From: Mycobacterium sp. 852002-51961_SCH5331710
Lineage (GTDB): Bacteria; Actinomycetota; Actinomycetes; Mycobacteriales; Mycobacteriaceae
Direction of reading: 5' to 3'
Assembly (NCBI RefSeq): GCF_001665535.1
Contig: NZ_LZSQ01000044.1
Coordinates: 1-64,000 of the forward strand
DNA: 64,000 nucleotides
The notes under the pieces were generated by a model, which searched no databases, was not told the origin of the DNA, and saw only the letters and a program-made list of their open reading frames with translations. Position 1 is the stretch's first letter. Every line of letters starts with the position of its first letter. Positions 37,525 through 48,266 of the stretch are shown here, one piece after another. The position numbers and the translations under genes were made by a program.

Positions 37525-38493
37525 TCAAGCATGCGACGCCACCCGAAGCGCCCGGTAGAGCACCGGCGCCGCGCCGAGGCGGTGACGTAAATCCTTTTCC
37601 AGACCTGCAATTGGCACCAGGTTCTGGGGTGCGCGGCTATCCTTATATTCAACCGAAGCAAACCGCTTGAGCAACGCTTGGCTGAGGTTCGCAAGCGCCG
37701 TCACCCCGGAGACATCGAGGTTGGGTGAAGCCTCTAAGCGCACCACGCCCGTCCAGGGTCCTGCAGGTGCGCATGGCAGCCGCAGGTACCACGAGTAGCG
37801 TTGCCACCCTGTCGCAATGGAGAACACTGGTGTGCGTTCGTCTGTCTCCAACTCGGCGACGACGGCGTTCAAGTCAGGGGGAAGGTACTGTGCGCCATGA
37901 GTCTTGATGTAGCCGAGAATTCTCGGCAGTTCAGCCTTGCCGCGCATCGGGCCGTCGACAATTAGCAAGTCGTCTTGGCCGGGAGGCGCGGCGGCTCTGG
38001 CGTTCGCGGCCACGATCGCCTCGAGTTCCAATAGCGACTCTTGGAGTGCGTTGGACAGTGTCAGCGCGATCGGCTGGTTGGGTTTTGCGGTGACGTGATG
38101 CAGCGTGTAGTTGCCGGCCTCTGTCTCGACGTGTGTGGCTGAGTGCGCTTCGGTGATCAACCGTCGGCGGACCTCAGAGATGACAACCTCTGCAGTGTTG
38201 CCTTCAGCCTGCACGACACCGGCGGCGTAGCTGGCGCATAACCCTGCAACGGCGCGTTGGCCATCCGAGGCGGGGTCGCCGTCATCGATCCAGACGCGGG
38301 CGTCGGTTCGTCGCACGCCGTCAACGAAAAGTACTCTGGTCGGCAGCTTAACTGGAGCACTGAGTGGCATAGGTGCCCACGCGTCGGCCGACGTTTCGAT
38401 CGTGGGGTCGACTGCGGCCGTGGACTCCGTCAACTCGTCAACTTCGAAGGCCGGACCGTATGCAGGATCCCATCCGTCGACGCTGAACTTCAT
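37525..38493 (-). CDS. nurA: NurA-like nuclease, partner of HerA
   Basis: A 322-residue protein. RVLFVDGVRRTDARVWI near 54-70 places the first catalytic Asp at about 58 as in the NurA DG.R motif; LLIVDGPMRG supplies the second Asp; and the C-terminus has YKDSRAPQNLVPIAGLEKDL, the conserved end of bacterial NurA-like proteins. NurA is a 5'-3' nuclease of RNase H-like fold that is threaded DNA by the HerA translocase. The start lies 5 bases after the sbcC stop, making it the fourth gene of the herA-sbcD-sbcC-nurA operon. Sequence similarity to archaeal NurA is weak, so the name rests on motifs plus context. Confidence 0.78.
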   Translation of the reverse strand: MKFSVDGWDPAYGPAFEVDELTESTAAVDPTIETSADAWAPMPLSAPVKLPTRVLFVDGVRRTDARVWIDDGDPASDGQRAVAGLCASYAAGVVQAEGNTAEVVISEVRRRLITEAHSATHVETEAGNYTLHHVTAKPNQPIALTLSNALQESLLELEAIVAANARAAAPPGQDDLLIVDGPMRGKAELPRILGYIKTHGAQYLPPDLNAVVAELETDERTPVFSIATGWQRYSWYLRLPCAPAGPWTGVVRLEASPNLDVSGVTALANLSQALLKRFASVEYKDSRAPQNLVPIAGLEKDLRHRLGAAPVLYRALRVASHA

Positions 38494-38498
38494 CTTGC

Positions 38499-41400
38499 TC
38501 AGACTGCTTCGCGCCGTATATGAGAGCCGAGCGTGTCTCGATGAACAGAGAACCGCACCGGTATCCGTTCGGCTAGACCCACAACATGCGTGATTACCCC
38601 TACTAGTCGAGATCCTGCCGCCGCAAGATTCTCTAGCGTACTGGCGACGACGTCGAGCGTGTTGTCGTCAAGGGTTCCGAAACCCTCGTCCAACAGAATT
38701 GATTCCAGTGTCTTGCCGCCGGCCGCGGACAGGGCGGTCACCTGTGACGACAGTGCCAACGCGAGTGCGAGGGATGCTTGGAACGTTTCGCCGCCCGACA
38801 ATGTCTTAACGGGCCGAGACATGTCAGCGTCATTGTGGTCGATCACCTCGAGATCGCCCTCTTTTCGGCGTAATTCGAATTGATTCCCCGAGATCTCCAT
38901 CAGAATCGTGGAGGCCTCAGCCAGCAGTGTGTCCAACGCACTCGCAATGAGCCACTGCTGAAACTGGTTGGCATGCATAAGCTGTGCGAGCCTGCGGGCT
39001 ACGGCAGCATCTTCCCGCGCAGTGTCTAGCTTCGCCCGTAGTTCGCTCGACTCGTTGACCCTCTCTTGGGCTCTGTCTCTCTCAGCAGTTGCAGTGGCGA
39101 CGGCTGTCGCCACGGTGACTGGCGCAGTCGTTACCAGCTCAGCTCCGGAGGTATCTTCGGCCACCGCGACATTGCGCTCATTGAGCGCGGCGATAAGGGC
39201 GGCCTGTGCGTCTGCGGCGCGGAGATCCGCCTGCTCGGCTGCTGCATTCTCCGCGTCGATCTTGGCCGCCCGGGCTGCTGCTTCGGCTTGTGCCCACTCC
39301 ACCATTAGTGTCCATGCATCCGTCAGCGGGAGGTCATCGAGTGGCGGTGCCCCAAAGCTGGCGAGTGGGTCACGGAGGGTGCGGAGCTGTTGCCAACTAG
39401 CCGATAGCGCTGTCGTATTTGCTTCCAGTGCATTCGTGGCTTTTTCGAGAACATCGCGTGCTGTGGTCAGTTCAGTCGCCAATTGGTCGACGTTGGTTTG
39501 CTTAGCGATGACGTCGGTCAGCAACTGTTGCGCTTGCGCGGCGTCGGGGGCATCGGTGAGTTCTCCTGCAAGTCTCGCCTGTTGGGTGACTGCGTTGTCG
39601 AGTCGCGTATCAGCCTCCGTCTTGCGCGCGGTCGCTTCGATCGCCGCATTACGTGCGCCAACGGCTTTGGCTTCGGCCGCCGCGAGCGCTGCCTTCTTGC
39701 TAGTTGCACTATCGCGTGCCTCTTTTGCAGCGGTCTCCAATAACGCGCTTTGAACTTGCAGCTCACTGACTTGTTCTGCAGCCCATTCCAAGAGAGCACT
39801 CCACGCCGATTCGATATCAACGTCTTCGATCTTCGGTGGGGACAAGCTGCTGACCGAATCGCGTGCGGTCTGAAGCGCATTGCGCGCATGGTCTGCCCCG
39901 GCGTGAGCTGCCTTAGCTGAGGCCTCGGCTTTTCGTAGCGTGCTGCGCGCGGCCTCGACTTCGGTGTCCGCGGTGCGGCGACGCTCCTCCAAGCCATCCC
40001 GTTCGCGTTGCTTGTCGCGGACAACTATCAGGACTGACTCCGCACGTCCGCGCGCCGACTCCAAGTGCTCGATATCGCTGTGATCGTTGATCGACGCCGA
40101 TAGCGCCCCCAACTCGATGTCGACCGTGGCCACGCTGTCGATGAGTCGGAGCCGCTCGGTTTCGCAACGTGCTAGCCGTTCTTCGCGTAGGGTCGCTGAG
40201 CGTCGGCATGCTGTTTCGAGCGCGGACGCAGCGCGCTCGGCGAATTGGTGCGCCTCACGGGCCTGTTGCAACTTCTCACGTGCATCGTCCAAGTGAATCG
40301 AATCACCTGCGCTCAGTTCCTTCTTGACGGTTCGACCGCACACGGGGCAGTCGTCACCTACCTTGAGACCAGCCCGCAGCGTGGTGGCCAGGTCGAAGTG
40401 CTGAGCATCGTGTACTGCACGTTCGGCGTCTCTCACCGCTTCCTCGGCTCTCGACACTTCCTTGCGTGCGTTTGCAGCCTTAACGGTCTCCTCCTGGCGT
40501 GCGGCGGCGCTGTCGAGGTCGTCCGCGAGGCCCGCACGAATGTTATCGAGGGCGCTAGCTATGTCGGCGATCGTGGCGGCGTTTGGTGAGGCCTTGAGCG
40601 TAGCTGCGGCATTGACTTGTGCTGTTTCGGCCTTGTCCATTGCCGATCTGGCCTCTGCGAGATGGACATCGGCTTGACGCAGTCGGGCGCCAAGGTTGTC
40701 TAGCCCTTCGGGGGGCCTGAGCGACTCGACAGCGACGAGTCGCGAGGTGATTTCGTCGCGCCTCCGCATGCTGGTCTCTGCGACCCTGTCAGATTCAGAC
40801 GCCACCTCCCTGGCGTGTTCGACCTCCGCGTCGGCTGCCAGAAGGGCCGCGGTCGCGGTTTCGAGATCAGCGGCGGCAACTGAGGCCTGTGTTCTCAGCT
40901 GAGGCAGCTCTGCCTCGAGCCTGGTCAACGTCTGCCAGCTCGCGATCACCTGCTCAAGCTCATGCCGTGGTGTCGCCTGCTTCAACGTGGCGCGAGCGAT
41001 TGTGTCGAGCTCTTCTATGCGTGCCACCTCTGCTCGTGCGCTCGCGACCGCTTCAGTTCGGCTTGCTGTTTCGGCGTCGAGTTCCGCGATGTTCGAGGGC
41101 ATCTCGAGTGCGAGTAGCGCCATTCTCTCAGCGGCTAGTTTGTCTGCGTTGGCGCGCGCGTCTTGTGCCTGCTGAAGCGATACGAGCAACGCTGGTATCG
41201 CGACGTCGGCGACGTGCTTCTGAAGAATGAGTAGGCCGTTCAAAGCTGTCTGTGCGTGATCGACACTTTCCGTGGTCGCGTCGGCGTAGCCCGCAAGTTG
41301 TTCCTCGAATACCTTGACGCGTGATTCGTCGTTTGTCGCTTGAGCGCCTGCTTTGCGCATTATCTCGTCGTAAATACGGTAGCCGAGAAGGCTTTTGAGG

Positions 41401-41915
41401 ATAGCTTGCCGTTCTGAGCCCGTGGCGTGGAGGAATTGAGCGAACTCACCCTGCGGAAGCGCAACCGACTTTGTGAATTGTTCGAAGGTAAGTCCGAGAA
41501 GCTCGGACACCGCGGGACTGACGTCACGGCCAACCGCCATTGGTGTGGTCTCGTCGTCGACTGTGCCCTCGGCGTCGGATTCCACGAATCGTTCGAGTCG
41601 CGCCTCCTTCACGGTGACGCCGCCGCTCTTACTGCGTCGAACGTCGCGAGCCGCGACATAGCGCTGGCCGCCGGCGTCGAAGATCAATCGCACGGTTCCG
41701 CGGTTGACTGTCGGAGCGAGGGCAGGCGCGACGGCATTGCGTTCTCCCCAGCGCGGCACTGTGCCGTACAACGCGAAGATCATTGCGTCGATCACGGTAC
41801 TCTTACCGGACCCTGTCGCACCTACGAGGACAAAGAAGTCAGCGTCGCGAAAGTCGACGGTCGCCCGCTGACGATAGGAAGCGAAGCCCTCCATTTCGAG
41901 CAATACAGGTCGCAT
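38499..41915 (-). CDS. sbcC: SbcC/Rad50-like SMC ATPase with zinc hook
   Basis: A protein of about 1138 residues. The N-terminal Walker A is FVLVGATGSGKSTVIDAMIF near 35, with a Q-loop LPQGEFAQFL. Long Ala/Glu/Arg coiled coils flank a zinc hook DDCPVCGRTV, and the C-terminal lobe has TLSGGETFQASLALALALSS and ILLDEGFGTLDDNTLDVV. This is the complete Rad50 layout. It bridges and processes DNA ends with the Mre11/SbcD nuclease. The frame is open to 42182, but the ATG at 41913-41915 (MRPVLLEMEGFASYR) is the true start, one base after the sbcD stop (TGATATG). The high Ala/Ser content makes the antisense strand falsely open. Confidence 0.95.
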   Translation of the reverse strand: MRPVLLEMEGFASYRQRATVDFRDADFFVLVGATGSGKSTVIDAMIFALYGTVPRWGERNAVAPALAPTVNRGTVRLIFDAGGQRYVAARDVRRSKSGGVTVKEARLERFVESDAEGTVDDETTPMAVGRDVSPAVSELLGLTFEQFTKSVALPQGEFAQFLHATGSERQAILKSLLGYRIYDEIMRKAGAQATNDESRVKVFEEQLAGYADATTESVDHAQTALNGLLILQKHVADVAIPALLVSLQQAQDARANADKLAAERMALLALEMPSNIAELDAETASRTEAVASARAEVARIEELDTIARATLKQATPRHELEQVIASWQTLTRLEAELPQLRTQASVAAADLETATAALLAADAEVEHAREVASESDRVAETSMRRRDEITSRLVAVESLRPPEGLDNLGARLRQADVHLAEARSAMDKAETAQVNAAATLKASPNAATIADIASALDNIRAGLADDLDSAAARQEETVKAANARKEVSRAEEAVRDAERAVHDAQHFDLATTLRAGLKVGDDCPVCGRTVKKELSAGDSIHLDDAREKLQQAREAHQFAERAASALETACRRSATLREERLARCETERLRLIDSVATVDIELGALSASINDHSDIEHLESARGRAESVLIVVRDKQRERDGLEERRRTADTEVEAARSTLRKAEASAKAAHAGADHARNALQTARDSVSSLSPPKIEDVDIESAWSALLEWAAEQVSELQVQSALLETAAKEARDSATSKKAALAAAEAKAVGARNAAIEATARKTEADTRLDNAVTQQARLAGELTDAPDAAQAQQLLTDVIAKQTNVDQLATELTTARDVLEKATNALEANTTALSASWQQLRTLRDPLASFGAPPLDDLPLTDAWTLMVEWAQAEAAARAAKIDAENAAAEQADLRAADAQAALIAALNERNVAVAEDTSGAELVTTAPVTVATAVATATAERDRAQERVNESSELRAKLDTAREDAAVARRLAQLMHANQFQQWLIASALDTLLAEASTILMEISGNQFELRRKEGDLEVIDHNDADMSRPVKTLSGGETFQASLALALALSSQVTALSAAGGKTLESILLDEGFGTLDDNTLDVVASTLENLAAAGSRLVGVITHVVGLAERIPVRFSVHRDTLGSHIRREAV

Positions 41916-41916
41916 A

Positions 41917-43077
41917 TCAGCCTTGGCCTGAGGTGGTCTCGTCGAGTAGTTGGGCGAACAGCGAATTAAGCCGTGGGTCCTGAATCTGGCGCTCGGCACA
42001 GAACTCGTCAAACAATTCGATCGGATTGCGATCAGTTCGATCTGGCGGCGCCTCGCGCTCCCGATCGGGAGCGAAGGCGACGTCGATGCGTACTTCGAGC
42101 GCGTTTGGTAGGACTTCGAGAACTTCTTCGCGAAGGCCGGCACGTGTGGGCTCTTCGATGTACACCCGTAGGTAATCATCACCGAACTCGGCGGCCTGTG
42201 CTGTCAGCGCCGCGACGGTTCCCCGTACCGTGCGTAGCCGCCGACCGTTGAGCAGCTCGACGTCGTTGACTCTGGCCGGAGTGGATGGGCTGGCGTCGAC
42301 GACAAGCACCACGCTGCGGTTGGACTCTTCCCCGAAGTCCACGGCGATGGGGGAGCCTGAATAGTGGACTGGACAGGCTGCGTCCATAATCTGCCGGCGA
42401 TGTAGGTGACCGAGCGCGACATAGTGGGGCTCACTGCCGAAAGCCGTTGCAGGAACGAAATAGTCGAATATTGTTTGCGCAGTCCGTTCACCACCGCCCA
42501 GCTGACCGTTCGTGATGGTGAGGTGCGCCATCATGATGTTGACAGCGTCTGGCGTGAACCCGGATTGCAGGTGACGGATCATATCGCGGATCTGCTGGTC
42601 GTAGGCGCCCGAGTGCTCGGCTGGAGTCTCGGTGAGCAGCTGTGCGGCGCGCACCGCGAACCGGGTCGTTAAGAAGGGCAGTACGGCGACATTGACGCGT
42701 TCGCCGGTCGACTTTGCATTGAACGACACCACGCCGCCATCGTGTGCTGGTCGCACCTGGCCGAGCACGTGGATGCCTCCAATGGCCATCAACGGCCTGT
42801 AGGCATCGAAAGTTGCTGCGTGGTCGTGATTTCCGGCCATTGTGATGATCTCGGCGCCGGTCTTTCTGAGCTCGATGAGGGTGTGCACCACAAGACGCTG
42901 CGCATCGGCGGTCGGTGAAGACGTCTCGTACAGATCACCGGGAATTAGTACTGCGTCGACGTCCTCTCGCCGCGCGATGTCGACAATCTCGCTCAGGACG
43001 GCCGCCTGTTCATCCAGTCGGCTCTGTCCTTTGAGCGTCTTACCGACGTGCCAGTCGGAGGTGTGAAGGAATCTCAT
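41917..43077 (-). CDS. sbcD: SbcD/Mre11-like metallophosphoesterase nuclease
   Basis: The 386-residue protein has all Mre11 phosphoesterase motifs: FLHTSDWHVGKTL with D-x-H at the N-terminus, VLIPGDLYE, TMAGNHDHAATF, MMAHLTIT and YVALGHLHRRQ. It provides the Mn-dependent nuclease of the SbcCD complex that opens hairpins and blocked ends. It starts 2 bases after herA ends and runs one base short of sbcC, so the three are clearly cotranslated. The presence of SbcCD here, inside a HerA/NurA operon, argues for a defence- or repair-specialised copy. Confidence 0.95.
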   Translation of the reverse strand: MRFLHTSDWHVGKTLKGQSRLDEQAAVLSEIVDIARREDVDAVLIPGDLYETSSPTADAQRLVVHTLIELRKTGAEIITMAGNHDHAATFDAYRPLMAIGGIHVLGQVRPAHDGGVVSFNAKSTGERVNVAVLPFLTTRFAVRAAQLLTETPAEHSGAYDQQIRDMIRHLQSGFTPDAVNIMMAHLTITNGQLGGGERTAQTIFDYFVPATAFGSEPHYVALGHLHRRQIMDAACPVHYSGSPIAVDFGEESNRSVVLVVDASPSTPARVNDVELLNGRRLRTVRGTVAALTAQAAEFGDDYLRVYIEEPTRAGLREEVLEVLPNALEVRIDVAFAPDREREAPPDRTDRNPIELFDEFCAERQIQDPRLNSLFAQLLDETTSGQG

Positions 43078-43079
43078 CG

Positions 43080-44843
<1,764 letters not shown>

Positions 44844-45197
44844 GTGTGAACCTCCCCTTAGCTGCCAGCTTGTTAGCTGCAACCGGGCCCGAGTGTAAAG
44901 AATCGCACCGACAGATGGCAGAGGTTCGGCTAACCGTGTACATAGCTGACGAGTTTGCGCACCTGCCGACACGAACTTTCAGCGGCGCTGCGTGGCGTGC
45001 CAAACGCTAGATCTTTCTTGGCCGGCGGAGCCGATAACTGAGCACTCGAGCCCGACGACCGAAATGCTTCGATCTGCTAATCCGGACGCTGTCGAGCCGT
45101 AACCACACCTGTTTGTCGTATTCGTGCCTCATACTCGGATCGCGCCTCTGGAGTCGAGGCCTCGAGGCCGGCTCGACTGCTTCGGAGGAGATGCACG
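44844..45197. promoter_or_regulatory. Divergent intergenic region between herA and a zinc-ribbon gene
   Basis: No gene is seen here. On the herA side, TTAGCTGC occurs twice (44858-44865 and 44873-44880), 15 bases apart, and TACACT on the minus strand (44894-44899) fits a -10 box about 50 bases before the herA GTG; a clear -35 was not found. A GGGCCC palindrome lies between. The rest is unstructured and of ordinary composition. GGAGGAG (45184-45190) is the ribosome binding site for the divergent gene. Confidence 0.35.
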
Positions 45198-45890
45198 GTG
45201 TTGAGGATTACCTGGGGGAATAGCGCTATGCGTAGACGAAAACTCGTCTTTAGGTTCTTGTCAGAGGTCGCGGTTGCGAGCTTGCTCATCAGACTTCTCA
45301 CCCGCCTGCGCGGTGCAAGCCACGAAAAAGATGGCCGCGCGGCTCGTTGCCCTGAATCAACACCCGTGGGTGATCGGGATTTGGCAGCCGGTTGCGCTTC
45401 AACTGAGTCTCCGGCGGCAACGTCCTATGGCGAGGAACGGCAGCCAGATGAGCCGCACAACTCCGACGCAGACTCCGAGTGTCAGACGCTTAACTCCTCG
45501 CCGAGCCACGAGGGCAAGAGAGACAGCGATGACAGTCTGCGAAATCGGACCACGCTTCTCGCGGACAATTCAACAGTTCGTGAGGCTCGTATTACACCGT
45601 CGGCGTCAGCAACGAATTCGGAGCTCCCGCAAATTGATATGTCCTCGCGGATCCTATCGTCCGAAACTCCTCAACATTCGCCTTCGCAGGTGCGCGATGA
45701 AACGGACATGCCCACGCAAACTCCCGTATTCGAACGAACCAGCACATATCGATACACCCGGCAAATGGGGGTCACCAGGTTCGTCAGAAAGCGGATCTTG
45801 CGGCGCGATGACCCTTATGAGCTTGGACTAGTTTGCAAGACATGTCATATTGAGCTGCCGAAGTCCGGACGGTGTGACTTTTGCGAGTGA
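45198..45890 (+). CDS. Hypothetical protein with C-terminal zinc ribbon
   Basis: A 230-residue protein. A short basic/hydrophobic N-terminal helix (KLVFRFLSEVAVASLLIRLL) is followed by a long Ser/Thr/Glu/Asp-rich, apparently disordered segment. The C-terminal 30 residues form a compact zinc ribbon: LVCKTCHIELPKSGRCDFC. The GTG at 45198 has GGAGGAG 7 bases upstream. The architecture suggests a membrane-proximal or nucleoid-associated adaptor with a flexible linker. No family recognised. It is divergent from herA and lies 74 bases before the M48 protease gene on the same strand. Confidence 0.6.
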   Translation: MLRITWGNSAMRRRKLVFRFLSEVAVASLLIRLLTRLRGASHEKDGRAARCPESTPVGDRDLAAGCASTESPAATSYGEERQPDEPHNSDADSECQTLNSSPSHEGKRDSDDSLRNRTTLLADNSTVREARITPSASATNSELPQIDMSSRILSSETPQHSPSQVRDETDMPTQTPVFERTSTYRYTRQMGVTRFVRKRILRRDDPYELGLVCKTCHIELPKSGRCDFCE

Positions 45891-45964
45891 TCATCCGCTG
45901 CATCACTGAATCGACTAAAACATCTTCTTTCTGAAACCCGACGCCGGCTGGGGGAGGCACTGCA

Positions 45965-47134
45965 ATGACTGAACGTTCATCTCTGGTGACGCGGCCTTGG
46001 ATGGAGTCGGTGCAGCCGAGACACTTCGGGCATCCCCTAGACGTCTCGGCTCGGCGGCGAATTGACCGAATCGTCGAAGGCCGCTCTTGGATCAAGAGAA
46101 TCTTAGAGAACGCCGAACGGAAGGCCGAGGACCACTACTACGTTGAGCATCTCGCTGATGACACCCGCCTGTCGCGGCGCCAAGCAGCGTCGATATTTCG
46201 CCATGTAGAGGAGATCTCAGCGCTCGCGGGAATGCAGACGCCACGAGTGTTCTTGAACACCCACCACGAGGTCAACGCATCAGCGCTCGGCCAGTACAAA
46301 CCCATCCTCACGCTCCACTCTGCTTTGGTCGACCAGTTCACAGAGGCGCAGTTGCGTGCCGTCATCGCCCACGAGCTCGGGCACATCAAGTGCCAACACA
46401 CCTTTTATAAAGTGGTAGCAAATAAGTTCGCTCCTATCGCTGCGATGGCAGCCTCCGTACCTGGCGGCTCCTTGATTGCACTGGCGCTGCAGTGGCATCT
46501 GAACGATTGGTCCCGCAAAGCCGAACTAAGCGCCGACCGTTTCGGTCTTCTGGTGACAGAGGATCTCGAAACCGTTCAAACCATGCTTATCCAGCTCGCC
46601 GGTGGCGCCTCTATAGTCGGAAACGAGCTCTCGACAGACGAGTTTCGGAAGCAAGCCGATGAATTCCGGAGAACTAGCGGGCATGACAAGAGACCGAAGA
46701 CCACGATGGAGAGGATCGAGTACTACGTTACCGAGCTGATTCTCAATCCGGACCTAAAATCACACCCGTGGCCAGCGATACGTTTCGTGGAACTCGAAGA
46801 GTGGGCGCATTCACGGCAGTATGCGTTGCTACGCGACGGGAACCTGGCTGAAGCTGAAAAATATCCGTTCCAATACCTCCCCGATACGGTTGCTGATGAG
46901 GAGTTGGATACAGAAGAGCTGGATGGGACACTGGCCGCTCCCGTCCTGCGCCAGGCCGCGGCAGAAGTCGCAGGAAAGTGGAAGACCTGGAGCACGAAAC
47001 TATCGGCTTCTGCGGCGAGTGGTGTCCAGTCGGCACAACAGCAGCCACCCGGTTGGTATCCAGACCCGCAGCAGGATAGCCAGTTGCGGTGGTGGGATGG
47101 CTCGTCGTGGACGGCCGATACGCAGCCGAACTGA
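45965..47134 (+). CDS. M48-family zinc metalloprotease with C-terminal DUF2510
   Basis: A 389-residue protein. The zinc motif is VIAHELGHIKCQH with HExxH at 136-140, and the third ligand motif KAELSADRFGLLV follows near 190. A hydrophobic stretch (AAMAASVPGGSLIALAL) separates them, as in HtpX/Ste24-like proteases, though no other strong membrane segment is evident. The last 25 residues, GWYPDPQ...RWWDGSSW, are a DUF2510 module common in actinobacterial surface and membrane proteins. A GGGGGAGG sequence lies upstream of the ATG. The combination suggests stress-linked proteolysis near the envelope. Its link to the neighbouring island is unknown. Confidence 0.85.
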   Translation: MTERSSLVTRPWMESVQPRHFGHPLDVSARRRIDRIVEGRSWIKRILENAERKAEDHYYVEHLADDTRLSRRQAASIFRHVEEISALAGMQTPRVFLNTHHEVNASALGQYKPILTLHSALVDQFTEAQLRAVIAHELGHIKCQHTFYKVVANKFAPIAAMAASVPGGSLIALALQWHLNDWSRKAELSADRFGLLVTEDLETVQTMLIQLAGGASIVGNELSTDEFRKQADEFRRTSGHDKRPKTTMERIEYYVTELILNPDLKSHPWPAIRFVELEEWAHSRQYALLRDGNLAEAEKYPFQYLPDTVADEELDTEELDGTLAAPVLRQAAAEVAGKWKTWSTKLSASAASGVQSAQQQPPGWYPDPQQDSQLRWWDGSSWTADTQPN

Positions 47135-47175
47135 CTTCCAGTCGCAACCTACCCGAGGGCAGTTGTTCACTTAAC

Positions 47176-47600
47176 TTAGGTCACTGGCGCAGTGGCCTGC
47201 CGCTCTTTTGCAAGCATCCAAAGGTACTTGTCGACATCTCGGACCGAGAACGAGTCCAATCCATAATGAACCCGGACCGTGGTAACCGACTGTGCCAGAT
47301 CGCATAGTTCGTGCGCCACTGTTCACCGGGGACGAAGCTGTCGAATGTCTCGCCTTGCTTAAGCAGGGTATTCAGGATGTCATGCACAAGAGAGTCGTAG
47401 ATCGGGTAAAGCCCCGGGCGGTGGAAGGCGCAATACTTGGTTGCGAACGAGTAGTTGCGGCGCACCTTGTCCCGGATCGTGACACGGGCGATTTCCTCAA
47501 CGAGGTTGGCATCCATATTGTCGCCGGAGAGCCTCGTGTCGACGTCCAGTTCTACTATGTGCGTTGCTACTTGGACAATCCCGGTTATGGGACGACGACG
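47176..47600 (-). pseudogene. Frameshifted 3' remnant of a YPIYDS-family hypothetical gene
   Basis: In the minus strand one frame encodes ATHIVELDVDTRLSGDNM..., YSFATKYCAFHRPGLYPIYDS and the rest up to YAIWHS. The continuation VHYGLDSFSVRDVDKYLWML and the stop at 47176 are in another frame. Together they match the C-terminal third of a bacterial protein family with the YSFATKYC...YPIYDS motif. The shift lies near 47285. The N-terminal two thirds of the family are not found upstream in any frame. The element is therefore a decayed gene; a sequencing error could explain the shift but not the missing N-terminus. Confidence 0.7.
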
Positions 47601-47797
47601 TGGCGTGGCCGAAGTCGTTATCGCGCTTGATTGCGACTTGCGCTGGCAGCCGGCTGTGTTCATCCGCCTCGTCGAGTCCGCCGAGTCCGCGGACTTCGCC
47701 AGGAGCTTCGTCACATGCCGTCTGCTCGACGACATTGCCGCTCTGAAATCGAAGGGTGCTCTGCAGGGCGACGCGGCACAGCAGGTGGAACAACACC

Positions 47798-48061
47798 CTA
47801 CAACTCTGAACACGCCGGCGGGGTGTTGCGTAGAGATCGTGGACCTTTGCCGACCTGTCTGGACCAGAACACCAATTTGACTTCCGGGGTGGCTGTATTC
47901 GGAAGTATGGTGAGCTGGGCGGCCAAGCTGTAGAAGCCAGGCCCAGCACCATTTATGTCTATGTCACCCTTCACGCAGATTTTGCTCGCCTCCGAGAGGC
48001 GGACCATCTTGAACCCGGTCGCGGCAGTTACGCTTTCAAAGCAGTCCTCCCTCAGCGTCAT
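47798..48061 (-). CDS. Possible small hypothetical protein
   Basis: An 87-codon frame that begins inside the preceding small gene (26-base overlap). It has a plausible protein-like stretch, FKMVRLSEASKICVKGDID then GPGFYSLAAQLTILPN, before an Arg/Pro-rich tail that looks less natural. No strong ribosome binding site was found; an internal ATG at 48007 is also possible. It may be a fourth cistron of the ADP-ribosylglycohydrolase operon or a fragment like the neighbouring relic. Between it and 47600 no convincing gene was seen on either strand. Confidence 0.3.
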   Translation of the reverse strand: MTLREDCFESVTAATGFKMVRLSEASKICVKGDIDINGAGPGFYSLAAQLTILPNTATPEVKLVFWSRQVGKGPRSLRNTPPACSEL

Positions 48062-48266
48062 CCGCTGCCAGCTGCTTGGCGGCGCGTAGAGTCGCGGTCG
48101 GCTTCCAGGTAACTGTCTTTGCGGCACCGGCGACACGACGCCTCAGGACCCACCCGGTCTCGTCGCGCACCGCAACGTATATCAATTGGGCATCACCGAT
48201 CCATGCCGTCATCGTGTGAGCGCCCGCACGAAGCCGATGCCAGCGGTACGTCGGTTTGGTTGTCAT
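48036..48266 (-). CDS. Small basic protein coupled to the ankyrin gene
   Basis: A 76-residue, Arg/Lys/Trp-rich protein (MTTKPTYRWHRLRAGAHTMT, then IYVAVRDETGWVLRRR and a helical AATLRAAKQLA-like end). It reads like a small beta-sheet domain. Its ATG overlaps the stop of the ankyrin gene (ATGA), so translation is coupled. This puts it in the ADP-ribosylglycohydrolase/phosphatase operon. The family is not recognised. The longer upstream frame to 48419 lies within the ankyrin gene and was not used. Confidence 0.6.
   Translation of the reverse strand: MTTKPTYRWHRLRAGAHTMTAWIGDAQLIYVAVRDETGWVLRRRVAGAAKTVTWKPTATLRAAKQLAADDAEGGLL

Noticed and set aside
38968..39753. 261-codon plus-strand frame rich in Ser and Ala opposite sbcC
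   Set aside because: It is the antisense of the Ala/Glu/Arg coiled coil of SbcC; composition is low-complexity and there is no ribosome site.
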